The translations under genes and the position numbers were made by a program. Of a DNA stretch of 64,000 nt, positions 42,498-51,442 are shown piece by piece. The stretch is from Umezawaea beigongshangensis (GTDB lineage: Bacteria; Actinomycetota; Actinomycetes; Mycobacteriales; Pseudonocardiaceae): the NCBI RefSeq assembly GCF_016464305.1, contig NZ_JAEIOJ010000008.1, forward strand, positions 175,191-239,190, written 5' to 3'. The number at the start of each line of letters is the position of its first letter. Position 1 is the stretch's first letter. A model generated the notes under the pieces. The model saw nothing but the letters and a program-made list of their open reading frames with translations. It made no database searches and was not told where the DNA came from.

Positions 42498-43199
42498 TCA
42501 GCCCGCAGTCGGCGCGTCGGACAACCTGGTCAGCCACTCGCGCAGCAGCGCGGCCTCGGCCGCGGTCAGCGACGGCGCGGGGTCGCGGCCCAGCAGCGCG
42601 GCGAGCCGGGCCGCCGACGACGCGACGCTCCCCGCGCCGGCGGGCGGCTCCGGGACGTCGGGCACGAGCACCCGCGCGTGGATCGCGTCGCGCACGCGGT
42701 GGGACAGGCCGGGGTCGACGTAGGTCTCCGGCCTGGTCACCAGCATCAGACCGATGCCGACGGTGGCCGACATGATCATCTGGGCCGCCGCGTCCGGTGA
42801 GATCCGCAGCCGACCGGCCGCCGCCGCGCGTTCGAGGTCGGCGGTGAGGATGCGGTGCGCCTCGGCGGCCGACGCGGGGACGGCGCGCATGGCGGGCGAG
42901 TGCATGAGCCGGTAGAGGTTGGGGTTGGCCACGGCGAAGGCCACGTGGGTGTCCCACCCGGCGCGCAGGTCCTCCACGGGGTCGGTGGACCCCGCGCGGT
43001 CGCGCTTGGTGGCGAGGTAGCGGTCGAAGCCCCGGTCGACGACGGCCGCCAGCAGCCCCTCCTTGTCCCCGAACTGCCGGTACAGCACGGGTGCGCCGAC
43101 CCCGGCCGCCTCGCACACCGCCCTGGTGGAGATGTCCGCGTTCGGCGATCGGGCGAGCAGGTCGGCCGCGACGTCGAGGATCTTCTCCCGCACACTCAT
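42498..43199 (-). CDS. TetR/AcrR-family regulator
   Basis: A 233-aa regulator with an N-terminal helix-turn-helix (ISTRAVCEAAGVGAPVLYRQ, FGDKEGLLAAVV) and a helical ligand-binding domain. ATG 43199 has no ribosome-binding site; a minus-strand TAGCAT box (43212-43207) ends 7 nt upstream, indicating a leaderless transcript. Palindromes at 43209-43237 overlap this promoter and suggest autoregulation. It is divergent from the AfsR-like gene, which it may also control. Confidence 0.9.
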   Translation of the reverse strand: MSVREKILDVAADLLARSPNADISTRAVCEAAGVGAPVLYRQFGDKEGLLAAVVDRGFDRYLATKRDRAGSTDPVEDLRAGWDTHVAFAVANPNLYRLMHSPAMRAVPASAAEAHRILTADLERAAAAGRLRISPDAAAQMIMSATVGIGLMLVTRPETYVDPGLSHRVRDAIHARVLVPDVPEPPAGAGSVASSAARLAALLGRDPAPSLTAAEAALLREWLTRLSDAPTAG

Positions 43200-43208
43200 G
43201 CGAGAAAT

Positions 43209-43237
43209 GCTAACAGATCACTGTTAACAGCGTTAGC
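43209..43237. promoter_or_regulatory. TetR-type operator between TetR and AfsR-like genes
   Basis: TAACAG-ATCA-CTGTTA (43211-43226) is nested with an outer GCTAAC...GTTAGC pair (43209-43214 with 43232-43237). It overlaps the leaderless promoter of the TetR gene. Confidence 0.65.
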
Positions 43238-43368
43238 GGAAGCGGATCGAGCCCCGCCCGGGCGCGCGCGACCGGTCGCGGTGCGGTCCGCGCAGGTCCC
43301 CGCGCCGTCTCGCCACGTGCCCTGGAATCGATAGGGTCGAACGGATCGGCAGGCGATGGGGAGTGTGC

Positions 43369-46300
43369 GTGACGCAGCAGTGGGAGTTCTCCGTCCTCGG
43401 CGCGCTGGAGGTCCGCTCCGGGGGCGAGGTCGTCGCACTGCGATCGGTCAAGCAGCGGGTGCTGCTCTCCTCCCTGCTGCTGCGGGTGAACCGACCCGTG
43501 CCCGCCGACGAGCTGATCGACCACCTGTGGGGCGACGACCCGCCGGGCGGCGCGCGCTCCACGCTCCAGACCTACGTGATGCGCCTGCGCGCGGCCCTGC
43601 GCGAACCGAACGACCCGCCGCTGGTGCGCACCGAGCCCGGCGGCTACGCGATCCACCTCGCCCCCGAGCAGCTCGACCTGACCCGCTTCCAGCACCTGCT
43701 CGCCGAGGCCGGTGCCGCGCGGCGGGCCGACGACCTCGCGGGCGAGGCCGCGCTGCTGACCGAGGCGCTGAGGCTGTGGCGCGGCCCGGCGTTCGCGGAC
43801 GTGCGCTCCCGCGGCATCCAGTACGGCACGGCGCTCGCGCTGACCGAGCAGCGCTGGGAGGTCGTCGCCCGGCGCAACGACGTGCTGCTGCGGCTGGGCG
43901 AGCACGAGCGGCTCGTCGGCGAGCTGCACGCGCTGGTCGCCGAGCAGCCGTTGCGGGAGCGGTTCTGGGCGCAGCTCGTGCGCGCCCTGCACGCCGACGG
44001 CCAGCAGGCGCAGGCGCTGGCGGTGTACCGGCGGGCGAGCGCGGTCCTCGCCGAGGAGCTGGGCGTCGACCCCAACGAGGAGCTGCGCGAACTCCACCGG
44101 CTCGTCCTCGCCGCGTCGACCGCTCCCCCGGTCGCCGCGACCGCCCCAACGGACACCGGCACAGCGGACATCAGCACAGCGGACACCAGCGCGGCGGACA
44201 CCGTGCCCACCGCGGCGCACTGCCGCCTGCCGCCCGCGCTGCCCGAGCTGGCCGGGCGGGACGACGAGGTGCGGGCGCTGAGCCGCGATCTGCGCGGCAC
44301 CGCCACCGGCAGCCGGGCGTGGGTGATCACCGGGGCCGGTGGCGTGGGCAAGACGAGTCTCACGCTGCACGTGGCGCACCTCGTGCGCGGCGGATACCCC
44401 GACGGTCAGCTCTACCTGAACCTGCGCGGCACCGACCAGGAGCCGGTCGACGCCGCGACGGCCCTGGACCGGCTGCTGCGCGGTCTGGGCGTCGTCCCGG
44501 CGGCGATCCCCGCGTCCCTGGAGGACCGGATCGACCTGTACCTGGGGCGGCTGACCGACCAGCGCGTGCTGATCGTGCTCGACAACGCCGCCGGCGAGGC
44601 GCAGGTGCGCCCGCTGCTTCCCGGCACGTCCGCCACGGCCGTCCTGGTGACCAGCCGCGTCGCACTGGCGGGACTGGAGACCGCCCGCGTGGTGTCCCTG
44701 GACGTGCTGCCTCCCGCCGACGCGCTGGCGCTGCTGGACGGGGCGCTCGGCGCGCAGCGGGTCGCCGCCGAACGCGCCGCCGCCGCGGACATCGTGCGCT
44801 ACTGCGGCGGTCTGCCGCTCGCGCTGCGCGTCGCGGCGGCCCGCCTGGTCGCCCGGCCGCACTGGCGGCTCTCCGAGCTCGCCGACCGGCTGTCCGACGA
44901 GCGGCGCCGGTTCGACGAGCTGAGCCTGGGCGACCTCGACGTGCGCGCCAGCCTCGCGTGCAGCTACGACGGGCTGGACGAGCTGCACCGGCGGGCGTTC
45001 CGGTCGCTGGCGCTGCTCGACGTGCCGGACTTCCCGGCCTGGGTGGCCGCGCCGCTGCTGGACGTCGGCGTGGACCGCGCCGAGGACGTGGTGGAGTCCC
45101 TGGTGGACGCGCGGCTGGTCGAGTTCGTCGGCCGGGACGCGCTGGGACGCTCCCGGTACCGGCTGCACGACCTGCTCCGGACGTTCGGCAGGGAGGCCGC
45201 GAGCGAGGACGACGTGCGAGCGCTGCGGGCCCTGGTCGACCTGTGGCTCGCCCTGGCCCGCGCGGCCGACCGGGAGCTGCCGCACCAGGGGGTGCGCCCG
45301 CTCCCGGCCGACCGCGCGCCCGGTCCTCTCGCGACCGAACTGGCGTCCCGGCTGCTGGGCGACGCGGCGACGTGGTTCGACGTGGAGTGGCCGAACGTGC
45401 GCGCCACGGCCGACCAGGCCGCGGCGCTGGGGCTCGACGAGCAGGTCTGGTGGCTCGCGGCGTCCTCCGCCGCGTTCTGCGACCTGCGCGCCCGCTTCGA
45501 CGACTGGGAGCAGATCAACCGGCTGGGCCTGGCACGGGTGGCTGAGCTGGACGGCACAGACGGCACAGACGGCACGGACGGCACGGACGGCACGGTGCGG
45601 TGGGCGGAGGCGGTCCTCGTGCAGCAGCGCGGCCTCCTGCGCTGCCGTCAGCACCGCTTCGCCGACGCGGAGGCCGACTTCGACCGGGCCCGCGTCGGCT
45701 TCGAGCGCACCGGTGACGCGCAGGGCATCGGCTACTCCTGGCACGGTCTCGGCTGGATGCACGAGTGGAGCGGCGACGTCGTGCGCGCCCGCGAGTGCCA
45801 CCAGCGGGCGATGACGCGCTTCCGGGCCGTGGGCGACGGGCACGGCGAGGTCGAGGTCCTGTGCTCGCTCGGCGCGATCGGGCGGCGCGCGGGCGACCTG
45901 GCCGCCGCCGGTGAGCACCTGGCCGCCGCCGTCGCCCTGGCGCACGAGCTGGGCGACGACCTGAGCGTCCTCGGCGCGTCGTGGGAGCTGGGCAGGTTGG
46001 CGCTGGCCCTCGGCGACCTGGTGCGCGCCGAGGAGCTGCTGCGGACGAGCCTGAGCACCGCCGTGCGGCTGGGTGATCCCGACCTGGCTGCGCACATCCG
46101 GCTCTCGCTGGCGGAGACGCTGCTCGACGACGACCGGCTCGACGCCGCGCACCACGAGGTGCGGCGGGCACTGGTGTTCTTCGAGGAGCGCGACGACCGC
46201 ACCGGCCTGGTGCTGGCGTGGCGGTTGATCAGCCGCCTGCACCTGTCCACCGGCGACACCGACGCCGCGCTGGAGGTGGCGCGGCGCGCGCTCGCCGCGG

Positions 46301-46503
46301 CGCGCACGCTGTCCGTGCCCCGGCAGCACGGCATCGCGCTGCGCCAGCTCGCCGAGGTGCACGCCGCGCGGGGCGAGACGGCCGAGGCGCTGCGCCACCG
46401 CGAGCACGCCGCGGAGCGGTTGCGCGCGGCCGGGCTGCACGCCGAGGCCGACGCCCTGGAGTTCGACCAGTCGCGCCCCGGTGTCCCGTCCCCCGCGGAG
46501 TAG
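43369..46503 (+). CDS. AfsR/SARP-type STAND regulator (winged helix, BTAD, NB-ARC, TPR)
   Basis: A 1044-aa regulator of the AfsR/DnrI family. Residues 1-95 are the OmpR-like winged helix (WEFSVLGALEV, LRAALRE, GGYAIHL). About 100-245 are the BTAD domain, about 270-520 an NB-ARC ATPase with P-loop GAGGVGKTS, and about 700-1020 TPR-like helices. Two short in-frame DNA repeats lie in linkers: three 15-nt units near 44159-44203 and five 9-nt units at 45550-45594 (five Asp-Gly-Thr). GTG 43369 lies 5 nt after GGGGAG; GTG 43363 is less likely. Such proteins activate secondary metabolism; the targets are unknown and no biosynthetic cluster is adjacent. Confidence 0.92.
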   Translation: MTQQWEFSVLGALEVRSGGEVVALRSVKQRVLLSSLLLRVNRPVPADELIDHLWGDDPPGGARSTLQTYVMRLRAALREPNDPPLVRTEPGGYAIHLAPEQLDLTRFQHLLAEAGAARRADDLAGEAALLTEALRLWRGPAFADVRSRGIQYGTALALTEQRWEVVARRNDVLLRLGEHERLVGELHALVAEQPLRERFWAQLVRALHADGQQAQALAVYRRASAVLAEELGVDPNEELRELHRLVLAASTAPPVAATAPTDTGTADISTADTSAADTVPTAAHCRLPPALPELAGRDDEVRALSRDLRGTATGSRAWVITGAGGVGKTSLTLHVAHLVRGGYPDGQLYLNLRGTDQEPVDAATALDRLLRGLGVVPAAIPASLEDRIDLYLGRLTDQRVLIVLDNAAGEAQVRPLLPGTSATAVLVTSRVALAGLETARVVSLDVLPPADALALLDGALGAQRVAAERAAAADIVRYCGGLPLALRVAAARLVARPHWRLSELADRLSDERRRFDELSLGDLDVRASLACSYDGLDELHRRAFRSLALLDVPDFPAWVAAPLLDVGVDRAEDVVESLVDARLVEFVGRDALGRSRYRLHDLLRTFGREAASEDDVRALRALVDLWLALARAADRELPHQGVRPLPADRAPGPLATELASRLLGDAATWFDVEWPNVRATADQAAALGLDEQVWWLAASSAAFCDLRARFDDWEQINRLGLARVAELDGTDGTDGTDGTDGTVRWAEAVLVQQRGLLRCRQHRFADAEADFDRARVGFERTGDAQGIGYSWHGLGWMHEWSGDVVRARECHQRAMTRFRAVGDGHGEVEVLCSLGAIGRRAGDLAAAGEHLAAAVALAHELGDDLSVLGASWELGRLALALGDLVRAEELLRTSLSTAVRLGDPDLAAHIRLSLAETLLDDDRLDAAHHEVRRALVFFEERDDRTGLVLAWRLISRLHLSTGDTDAALEVARRALAAARTLSVPRQHGIALRQLAEVHAARGETAEALRHREHAAERLRAAGLHAEADALEFDQSRPGVPSPAE

Positions 46504-46600
46504 GACGGAACACCCCCAGCACCGCCACGGTCCACCCCGCACAACGCCCACCGTCCCGACCGAACGGTCCCAGGAGTCCACAGCTCGGCTCGCCGTGCCC

Positions 46601-46657
46601 GAGAGCTCAACTCGCGGTGCCCGAACGCTCAACTCGCGGTGCCTGAACGCTCAACTC
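46601..46657 (-). repeat. 22-nt repeat array C (inverted orientation)
   Basis: Cores GAACGCTCAACTC start at 46623 and 46645, with a diverged copy at 46601, again exactly 22 nt apart. The array lies in the 279-bp gap between the AfsR-like and YciO-like genes, which are tandem rather than convergent. Confidence 0.85.
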
Positions 46658-46782
46658 GCGCCGGGTGGTGGGTGAGGGGCGGCGAGGCGGGAAACGGCTG
46701 GATCAGAGCACCCGAACCTCCGTCTCGGGAGAGCGGCGATCCGACACGGCACGTCCAGCACGCACCCCATAAGCTGCCCCGC

Positions 46783-47403
46783 ATGGCGAGGTACTTCGAC
46801 GTGCACCCGGTCAACCCGCAGCGGCGAGCGGTCGACCAGGTCGTCGACCTGCTGCGGTCGGACGGCCTGATCGCCTACCCGACGGACTCCTGCTACGCGC
46901 TGGGGTGCCGCATCGGCAACCGGGACGGCATCGACCGCATCAGGGAGATCCGGCACCTGGACGAGCGGCACCACTTCACGCTCGTGTGCCAGGACTTCGC
47001 CCAGCTCGGGCAGTTCGTGCACGTGGACAACACGATGTTCCGCACGATCAAGGCGTCGACGCCGGGTAGCTACACGTTCATCCTGCCCGCGACGAAGGAG
47101 GTGCCGCGCCGGCTGCTGCACCCGAAGAAGAAGACGGTGGGCGTGCGCATCCCCGACCACGTCGTCGCCCAGGCGCTGCTGAGCGAGCTGGGCGAGCCGC
47201 TGCTGTCGAGCACGCTGCTGCTGCCCGACCAGGAGGAGCCGATGGTCCAGGGCTGGGAGATCAAGGAGCGGCTCGACAACGCGGTCGACGCGGTGATCGA
47301 CTCGGGCGAGTGCGGCACGGTCCCGACGACGGTCATCGACTTCTCGCAGGGTGAGCCGGAGATCGTCCGGTACGGCGCGGGCGACGTCTCGCGCTTCGAG
47401 TAG
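46783..47403 (+). CDS. YciO/YrdC/Sua5-family (threonylcarbamoyl-AMP synthase-like) protein
   Basis: A 206-aa protein of the YrdC/Sua5 superfamily. The N-terminal GLIAYPTDSCYALGC, the RHLDERHHFTLVCQDF block and SYTFILPATKEVPRR resemble the YciO branch rather than the essential TsaC enzymes. The family binds RNA and ATP; YciO activity in tRNA t6A synthesis is weak in known members. TAAGCT (46770-46775) ends 7 nt before the ATG with no ribosome-binding site, suggesting a leaderless transcript. Confidence 0.88.
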   Translation: MARYFDVHPVNPQRRAVDQVVDLLRSDGLIAYPTDSCYALGCRIGNRDGIDRIREIRHLDERHHFTLVCQDFAQLGQFVHVDNTMFRTIKASTPGSYTFILPATKEVPRRLLHPKKKTVGVRIPDHVVAQALLSELGEPLLSSTLLLPDQEEPMVQGWEIKERLDNAVDAVIDSGECGTVPTTVIDFSQGEPEIVRYGAGDVSRFE

Positions 47404-47495
47404 TCGGCGGCGCGGCGGGGTTCCGCGGTTGTTTGAGCGGCCCGCAACCGGGGCAGCCGTGGAGCGTCCGCGCCCCCGTCCGCACTGGAGTGACC

Positions 47496-48023
47496 GTGCC
47501 GCAGTCCGCTCTGCCCGCGACCGGAACCGAGTTCGTCCTGCGCTGCCACGCGCCGGAGACCGCTGTGACCGTGCGCGCCAAGCCGGTGCTGGTCGACTTC
47601 ACCGGTGAGTGCACCGTGCAGGTGCGGGAGCGCTCCGGCGACGGCGGCACGGCCGTGGAGCTGCGCGTGCTCGCGCTGTCCCTCTCCGCCGAACTGCCCG
47701 ACGCGGGCGGCTCGGAGGACGGCGGCACCGTCGTGCTGGAGCAGGACGACACGTCCGGCGGGGACTCCGGCACCGTGCGGCTCGTGGGCGACCGCTACGA
47801 GGTGCGCCTGGTGACCGGCCTGGCGATGACGCTGCGCCAGCCCGGTGGCACGGTGCGGCTGACCGCGCGGGGACCGGTTGAGCTGACCGCCGACGCGGCG
47901 CACTTCCCGCCGCGCGCGGACGGTCTCGCGCTCACCGAGCCGGTCCGCTTCGTGCTGGGGGACAACGACGACGTCACCCCGGCGCAGATCGACGAGCTGG
48001 TCGTTCGCCTCGACGAGGTCTGA
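47496..48023 (+). CDS. Unrecognised beta-rich protein, 175 aa
   Basis: A protein with no signal peptide and no membrane segment. It consists of alternating short hydrophobic stretches (FVLRCHA, AVTVRAKPVLVDF, CTVQVRERS, AVELRVLALSLSAEL, YEVRLVTGLAMTL) suggestive of a beta-sandwich, with an acidic Gly-rich middle and an acidic C terminus. GTG 47496 follows GGAG. It lies 92 bp after the YciO-like gene on the same strand. I do not recognise a family. Confidence 0.65.
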   Translation: MPQSALPATGTEFVLRCHAPETAVTVRAKPVLVDFTGECTVQVRERSGDGGTAVELRVLALSLSAELPDAGGSEDGGTVVLEQDDTSGGDSGTVRLVGDRYEVRLVTGLAMTLRQPGGTVRLTARGPVELTADAAHFPPRADGLALTEPVRFVLGDNDDVTPAQIDELVVRLDEV

Positions 48024-48082
48024 CCGGCCCTCGGCGTCCCGGTCCGGCGCCAACGGGACCCGCCGTGGGGCGTCGCTCCGCG

Positions 48083-50209
48083 TCAGGGGTGGGCGGCGGC
48101 GTGCGCGAGGACGTCGCCCGGCGGGAGGGCGGTGCCGAAGAGATCGCCCGTGGCCGTGTGCGCTCCGGCCGCGCGCCACCGCCGCGCCCGCTGCGGCGTG
48201 TCGACGCCGTCCACGACGACGGTCGCGCCGGTCGCCAGGACCAGGGGAAGCAGCGCGTCGACGGACGCCGCCTCCGAGGAGACGCGGCGCTCGACGAGGC
48301 CGCGCGCCAGCCGCACGGCGTTCACCGGCAGGCGTTCCAGCGCCGCCAGGTCACCGGGCCCGAGGCCGAAGCCGTCGAGCGCCGTGGAGATCCCCATGTC
48401 GGCGAGGACCGCGAGGTTGTCGACCGCCTCGGCCTCGGGCAGCACCTCGGAGGGCATTCCGATCATGAGCCGGTCCGGGGGCAGACCGGTCTCGCGGAGC
48501 ACCCGGACCAGGCGGGAGACCAGGTCCGCGTCGGTGGCCTGGTGCGCGGTCAGGCCGACGGTCAGCGGGAGGTCGACGCCTCGCGCGCGCCACCACTGCG
48601 CCTGCCCTCCGGCGATGCGCAGCACGGACTCCCCGAGCGGGAGGATCAGCCCGGTCCGCTCGGCCAGCTCCACGCACCGGTCGTGCGGCAGCGGGTCGGA
48701 CCCGGGACGGCTCCACCGCAGCACCGCCTCCACGCCAGCGGTCGCGCCGTCGGCCAGGCGCACCACCGGCCGGTAGAGCACGTCGATCTCGCCGTCCTCC
48801 CACGCGCCGGGCATCGCGGCGGCGAGCGCGTGGCGGCGGCGGTCCTCGGCGTCCTGGTCCGGGTGGAACAGCTCCCACTGCCCGCGGCGTCCCGTCTTGG
48901 CCCGGCGCAGCGCCACGTCGGCGGCGCGCAGCAGCTCGTCGGGGTCGACGTCGCGCGCGGGCCGGTGCACGACGCCGACGCTGACGGACGGCGCCAGGCC
49001 GACGTCGTCGACGTAGAACGGTTGCGCGAGTTCCTCGTTGACGGCAGCCACGATCGTGGCGACGTCCGGCGTGGTGGCGCTGTTCTCGACCAGGACGGCG
49101 AACTCGTCGCCGTCGAACCGGGCGACCATGGCGCGCTCGTCGGCGACGACGGTCCTCAGCACGTTCCCGACGTGGACCAGCAGCCGCTCGGCCGCACGTC
49201 TGCCGAGACCGTTGCGGACCACGCCGAACGCGTCGACGTCCAGGTGGAACAGGGTCACGCCGTGCGCGGGGTCGGCGCGGCGCAGCGCGCTCTCCAGGTT
49301 GGTGCTGAAGAACTGGCGGTTCGGCAGCCCGGTCAGCACGTCGTGCAGCGCCTGGCGGTTCAGCTCGCCCTGCAGCAGCACGAGTTCGGTGCCGTCCTCG
49401 ACCACCGCGACGAAGTTGCCCGGCCGCTCGTCGGCGCCGCGCAGCAGCGACGCGGTCAGCGAGACGCGCGCGACGTCGCCGTCGTCGCGCAGCAGCCGCT
49501 GCGACTGCCGGATGCGCTCCTCGGTGCCGTCGAGCAGGGTCCGCAGCCCGTCGCGCAGGACGGCGGCGAGGTCCGGGTGCACCAGGTCGACCAGCGGGGT
49601 GCCGGTGAGGTCCTCCGCCGAGCGCCCGAGCATGTCGCCGATGGCGGCGTTGACCCGCACGATGCGCCCGTCCACGTCGGTGATCACGACGCCGCTGGTG
49701 GACGACGTGATCACCTCGTCGAAGCGCGCCTCGCTCTCCCCGAGCCTCCACCTGGCGTCCCGGACGGCCTTGAGCAGGGACTGCTGGAGGCTCTCCTGCT
49801 GGTCGAGGACGGCGTTCTGGTTCGCGGTGACGAAACCGCACGCCAGAGCGCCCAGTCCGAGCACGATCCGCTCGGCGAACCGCTCGACCGGCTGGAACTC
49901 CGGCAGCGCGAGCAGACCACGGCCGAGCACGGTCCCGGTGCAGCGCAGGCCGGCCTCGCCGACGTTCCCCAGCGCCACCAGCCGTTCACCGACCCGCTCG
50001 CACCGCCGCGCGTCGAGCTGCTCGCCGTGCAGCGACTCGCACAGGACGTCGAGCTGGCCGGTGAGTTCGCGGTCGAGCTCCTCGGTGCTCAGCGGAACGA
50101 CCACGACACCGCTGAGCAGGTAGGCCCACTTGCGGGCGAGCGCGGCGCGGCGGCGAGCGCCGTCGCCGGGGGACGGCGTGGTGTCCCGTCGAGGGTGGGA
50201 ATTCGACAT
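48083..50209 (-). CDS. PAS-GGDEF-EAL protein with degenerate catalytic motifs
   Basis: A 708-aa cytoplasmic protein. A helical N-terminal region (1-150) is followed by a PAS domain (about 155-275), a GGDEF domain (about 290-445) whose active loop reads FDGDEF instead of GGDEF, and an EAL domain (about 465-700). The EAL first motif keeps its Glu (GVEAVLRW). Later metal-site motifs are altered: VGLT for VNLS, IGMPSE for LEITE, DGFG for DDFG, and Arg for the terminal Lys. Both c-di-GMP synthesis and hydrolysis may be lost, leaving a sensor role. ATG 50209 has a weak leader. Confidence 0.88.
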   Translation of the reverse strand: MSNSHPRRDTTPSPGDGARRRAALARKWAYLLSGVVVVPLSTEELDRELTGQLDVLCESLHGEQLDARRCERVGERLVALGNVGEAGLRCTGTVLGRGLLALPEFQPVERFAERIVLGLGALACGFVTANQNAVLDQQESLQQSLLKAVRDARWRLGESEARFDEVITSSTSGVVITDVDGRIVRVNAAIGDMLGRSAEDLTGTPLVDLVHPDLAAVLRDGLRTLLDGTEERIRQSQRLLRDDGDVARVSLTASLLRGADERPGNFVAVVEDGTELVLLQGELNRQALHDVLTGLPNRQFFSTNLESALRRADPAHGVTLFHLDVDAFGVVRNGLGRRAAERLLVHVGNVLRTVVADERAMVARFDGDEFAVLVENSATTPDVATIVAAVNEELAQPFYVDDVGLAPSVSVGVVHRPARDVDPDELLRAADVALRRAKTGRRGQWELFHPDQDAEDRRRHALAAAMPGAWEDGEIDVLYRPVVRLADGATAGVEAVLRWSRPGSDPLPHDRCVELAERTGLILPLGESVLRIAGGQAQWWRARGVDLPLTVGLTAHQATDADLVSRLVRVLRETGLPPDRLMIGMPSEVLPEAEAVDNLAVLADMGISTALDGFGLGPGDLAALERLPVNAVRLARGLVERRVSSEAASVDALLPLVLATGATVVVDGVDTPQRARRWRAAGAHTATGDLFGTALPPGDVLAHAAAHP

Positions 50210-50356
50210 CCGTGCCGCCTGCCGTGGTCAGAAGAGTGCGCGGCAGCTTATCCACCAGCGGCCTCCGCACGCTCCGCTGTCCGTGTGAAAGAACCGCCGT
50301 GGTCGATCGTCGGGAACCGCCGGAAAGGCCGTCGTCCCCCGCACCGGCTGTGCCGG

Positions 50357-51172
50357 CTACGGTTTGCACCCCACACCCGCGTAGACCAGCATGTTCATGC
50401 TCGGCGAATCGGATATGTCGCCCGGTCCGCGGGGCCTCCACTCGCCACATCCGACCAGTCCGGGTTCGACCAGTTCGCACTCCCCGAACAGCGCCGATAT
50501 CTGCGCGTGCGTCCGCAAGGTCACCTGATCGGGGCTCTTGCTCCGCTCGATCACGTCCGTCGCGCGCGTGAGCTTCTCGTCCTGGTGATCACCGGAGACG
50601 TGCGTGATCGCGACGCAGCTCCCGCTGGGCACCGCGTCGAGGTAGCGGGCCACCAGTCCGGCCGGATCGGAGTCGTCCGGGACCCAGTGCAGCATCAGCA
50701 GCATCAGCAGCCCGACCGGTTCGTCGAGGTCCAGCAGGCTCTTCACCTCCGGACTGCTCAGGATCTCCTCGGGGTGCCGCATGTCGGCGCGGACGACCGC
50801 CGCCCGGTCGTTGCCCGTCAGCATCAGCTCGCTGTGCGCGACCGCCACCGGGTCCCGGTCGACGTACACGACGCGGCACTCCGGGTCCTCGGCCTGGGCG
50901 ACCTGGTGCACGTTGGACACGGTGGGGATGCCCGAGCCGAGGTCGAGGAACTGGCGGACGCCCCGGTCCGTCATGAAGCGCACCACCCGCCCGAGGAACG
51001 CCCGGTTCACCCGTGCCGCGTGCCGCAGACCGGGCATGGCCCGCTCGATCTGGAGGCCCACCTCGCGGTCGACCGCGAAGTTGTGGCCGCCGCCGAGCAT
51101 GAAGTCGTACGTGCGCGCCATGCTCGGCACCGAGATGTCGACGCTCTGCGGAACCCAGTCCCGTTCTCTCAC
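50357..51172 (-). CDS. SAM-dependent methyltransferase, Methyltransf_19 (DUF574) family
   Basis: A 271-aa class I methyltransferase of the actinobacteria-specific DUF574 family. Typical features are the N-terminal SMARTYDFMLGGGHNFAVDRE, motif I QFLDLGSGIPTVSNVHQVAQ and VVYVDRDPVAV. These occur in large paralogue sets in actinomycetes. GTG 51172 is 5 nt after GAGGTGGG (GTG 51175 is the alternative). It is divergent from the P450 gene. The acceptor substrate is unknown. Confidence 0.9.
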   Translation of the reverse strand: MRERDWVPQSVDISVPSMARTYDFMLGGGHNFAVDREVGLQIERAMPGLRHAARVNRAFLGRVVRFMTDRGVRQFLDLGSGIPTVSNVHQVAQAEDPECRVVYVDRDPVAVAHSELMLTGNDRAAVVRADMRHPEEILSSPEVKSLLDLDEPVGLLMLLMLHWVPDDSDPAGLVARYLDAVPSGSCVAITHVSGDHQDEKLTRATDVIERSKSPDQVTLRTHAQISALFGECELVEPGLVGCGEWRPRGPGDISDSPSMNMLVYAGVGCKP

Positions 51173-51218
51173 CACGACCCACCTCACTCGTCCGGTCGAG
51201 CGAGCAGGGTAGTGCGTT

Positions 51219-51230
51219 GATCGATCAAGT
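51219..51230. promoter_or_regulatory. 12-bp perfect palindrome upstream of the methyltransferase gene
   Basis: TTGATCGATCAA is a perfect palindrome 46 nt upstream of the methyltransferase start. It could be an operator or chance; no regulator is assigned. Confidence 0.35.
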
Positions 51231-51442
51231 TCATCGAGTCGAACGGACACCGCAATTCACCCCCGTCCCGGTCTTCCACGCGCGGCGGAATATTTTCCAC
51301 GATCACCGGTAATCTGTGTCGACGACTTCTCCAGAGCAACAACACACCACCCCTTCGGGTGATGTCACGTTCCACCGAACGGCACCTAGGGTGGGCCGTC
51401 GCCTTCACCCCGTCCCCCTTCGGCGCCCCCTCGGGAGTTCGG

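Noticed and set aside
43210-46632. Minus-strand frame of about 1140 codons opposite the AfsR-like gene
   Set aside because: It is low-complexity Arg/Gln/Val-rich translation without motifs, opposite a well-defined STAND regulator.
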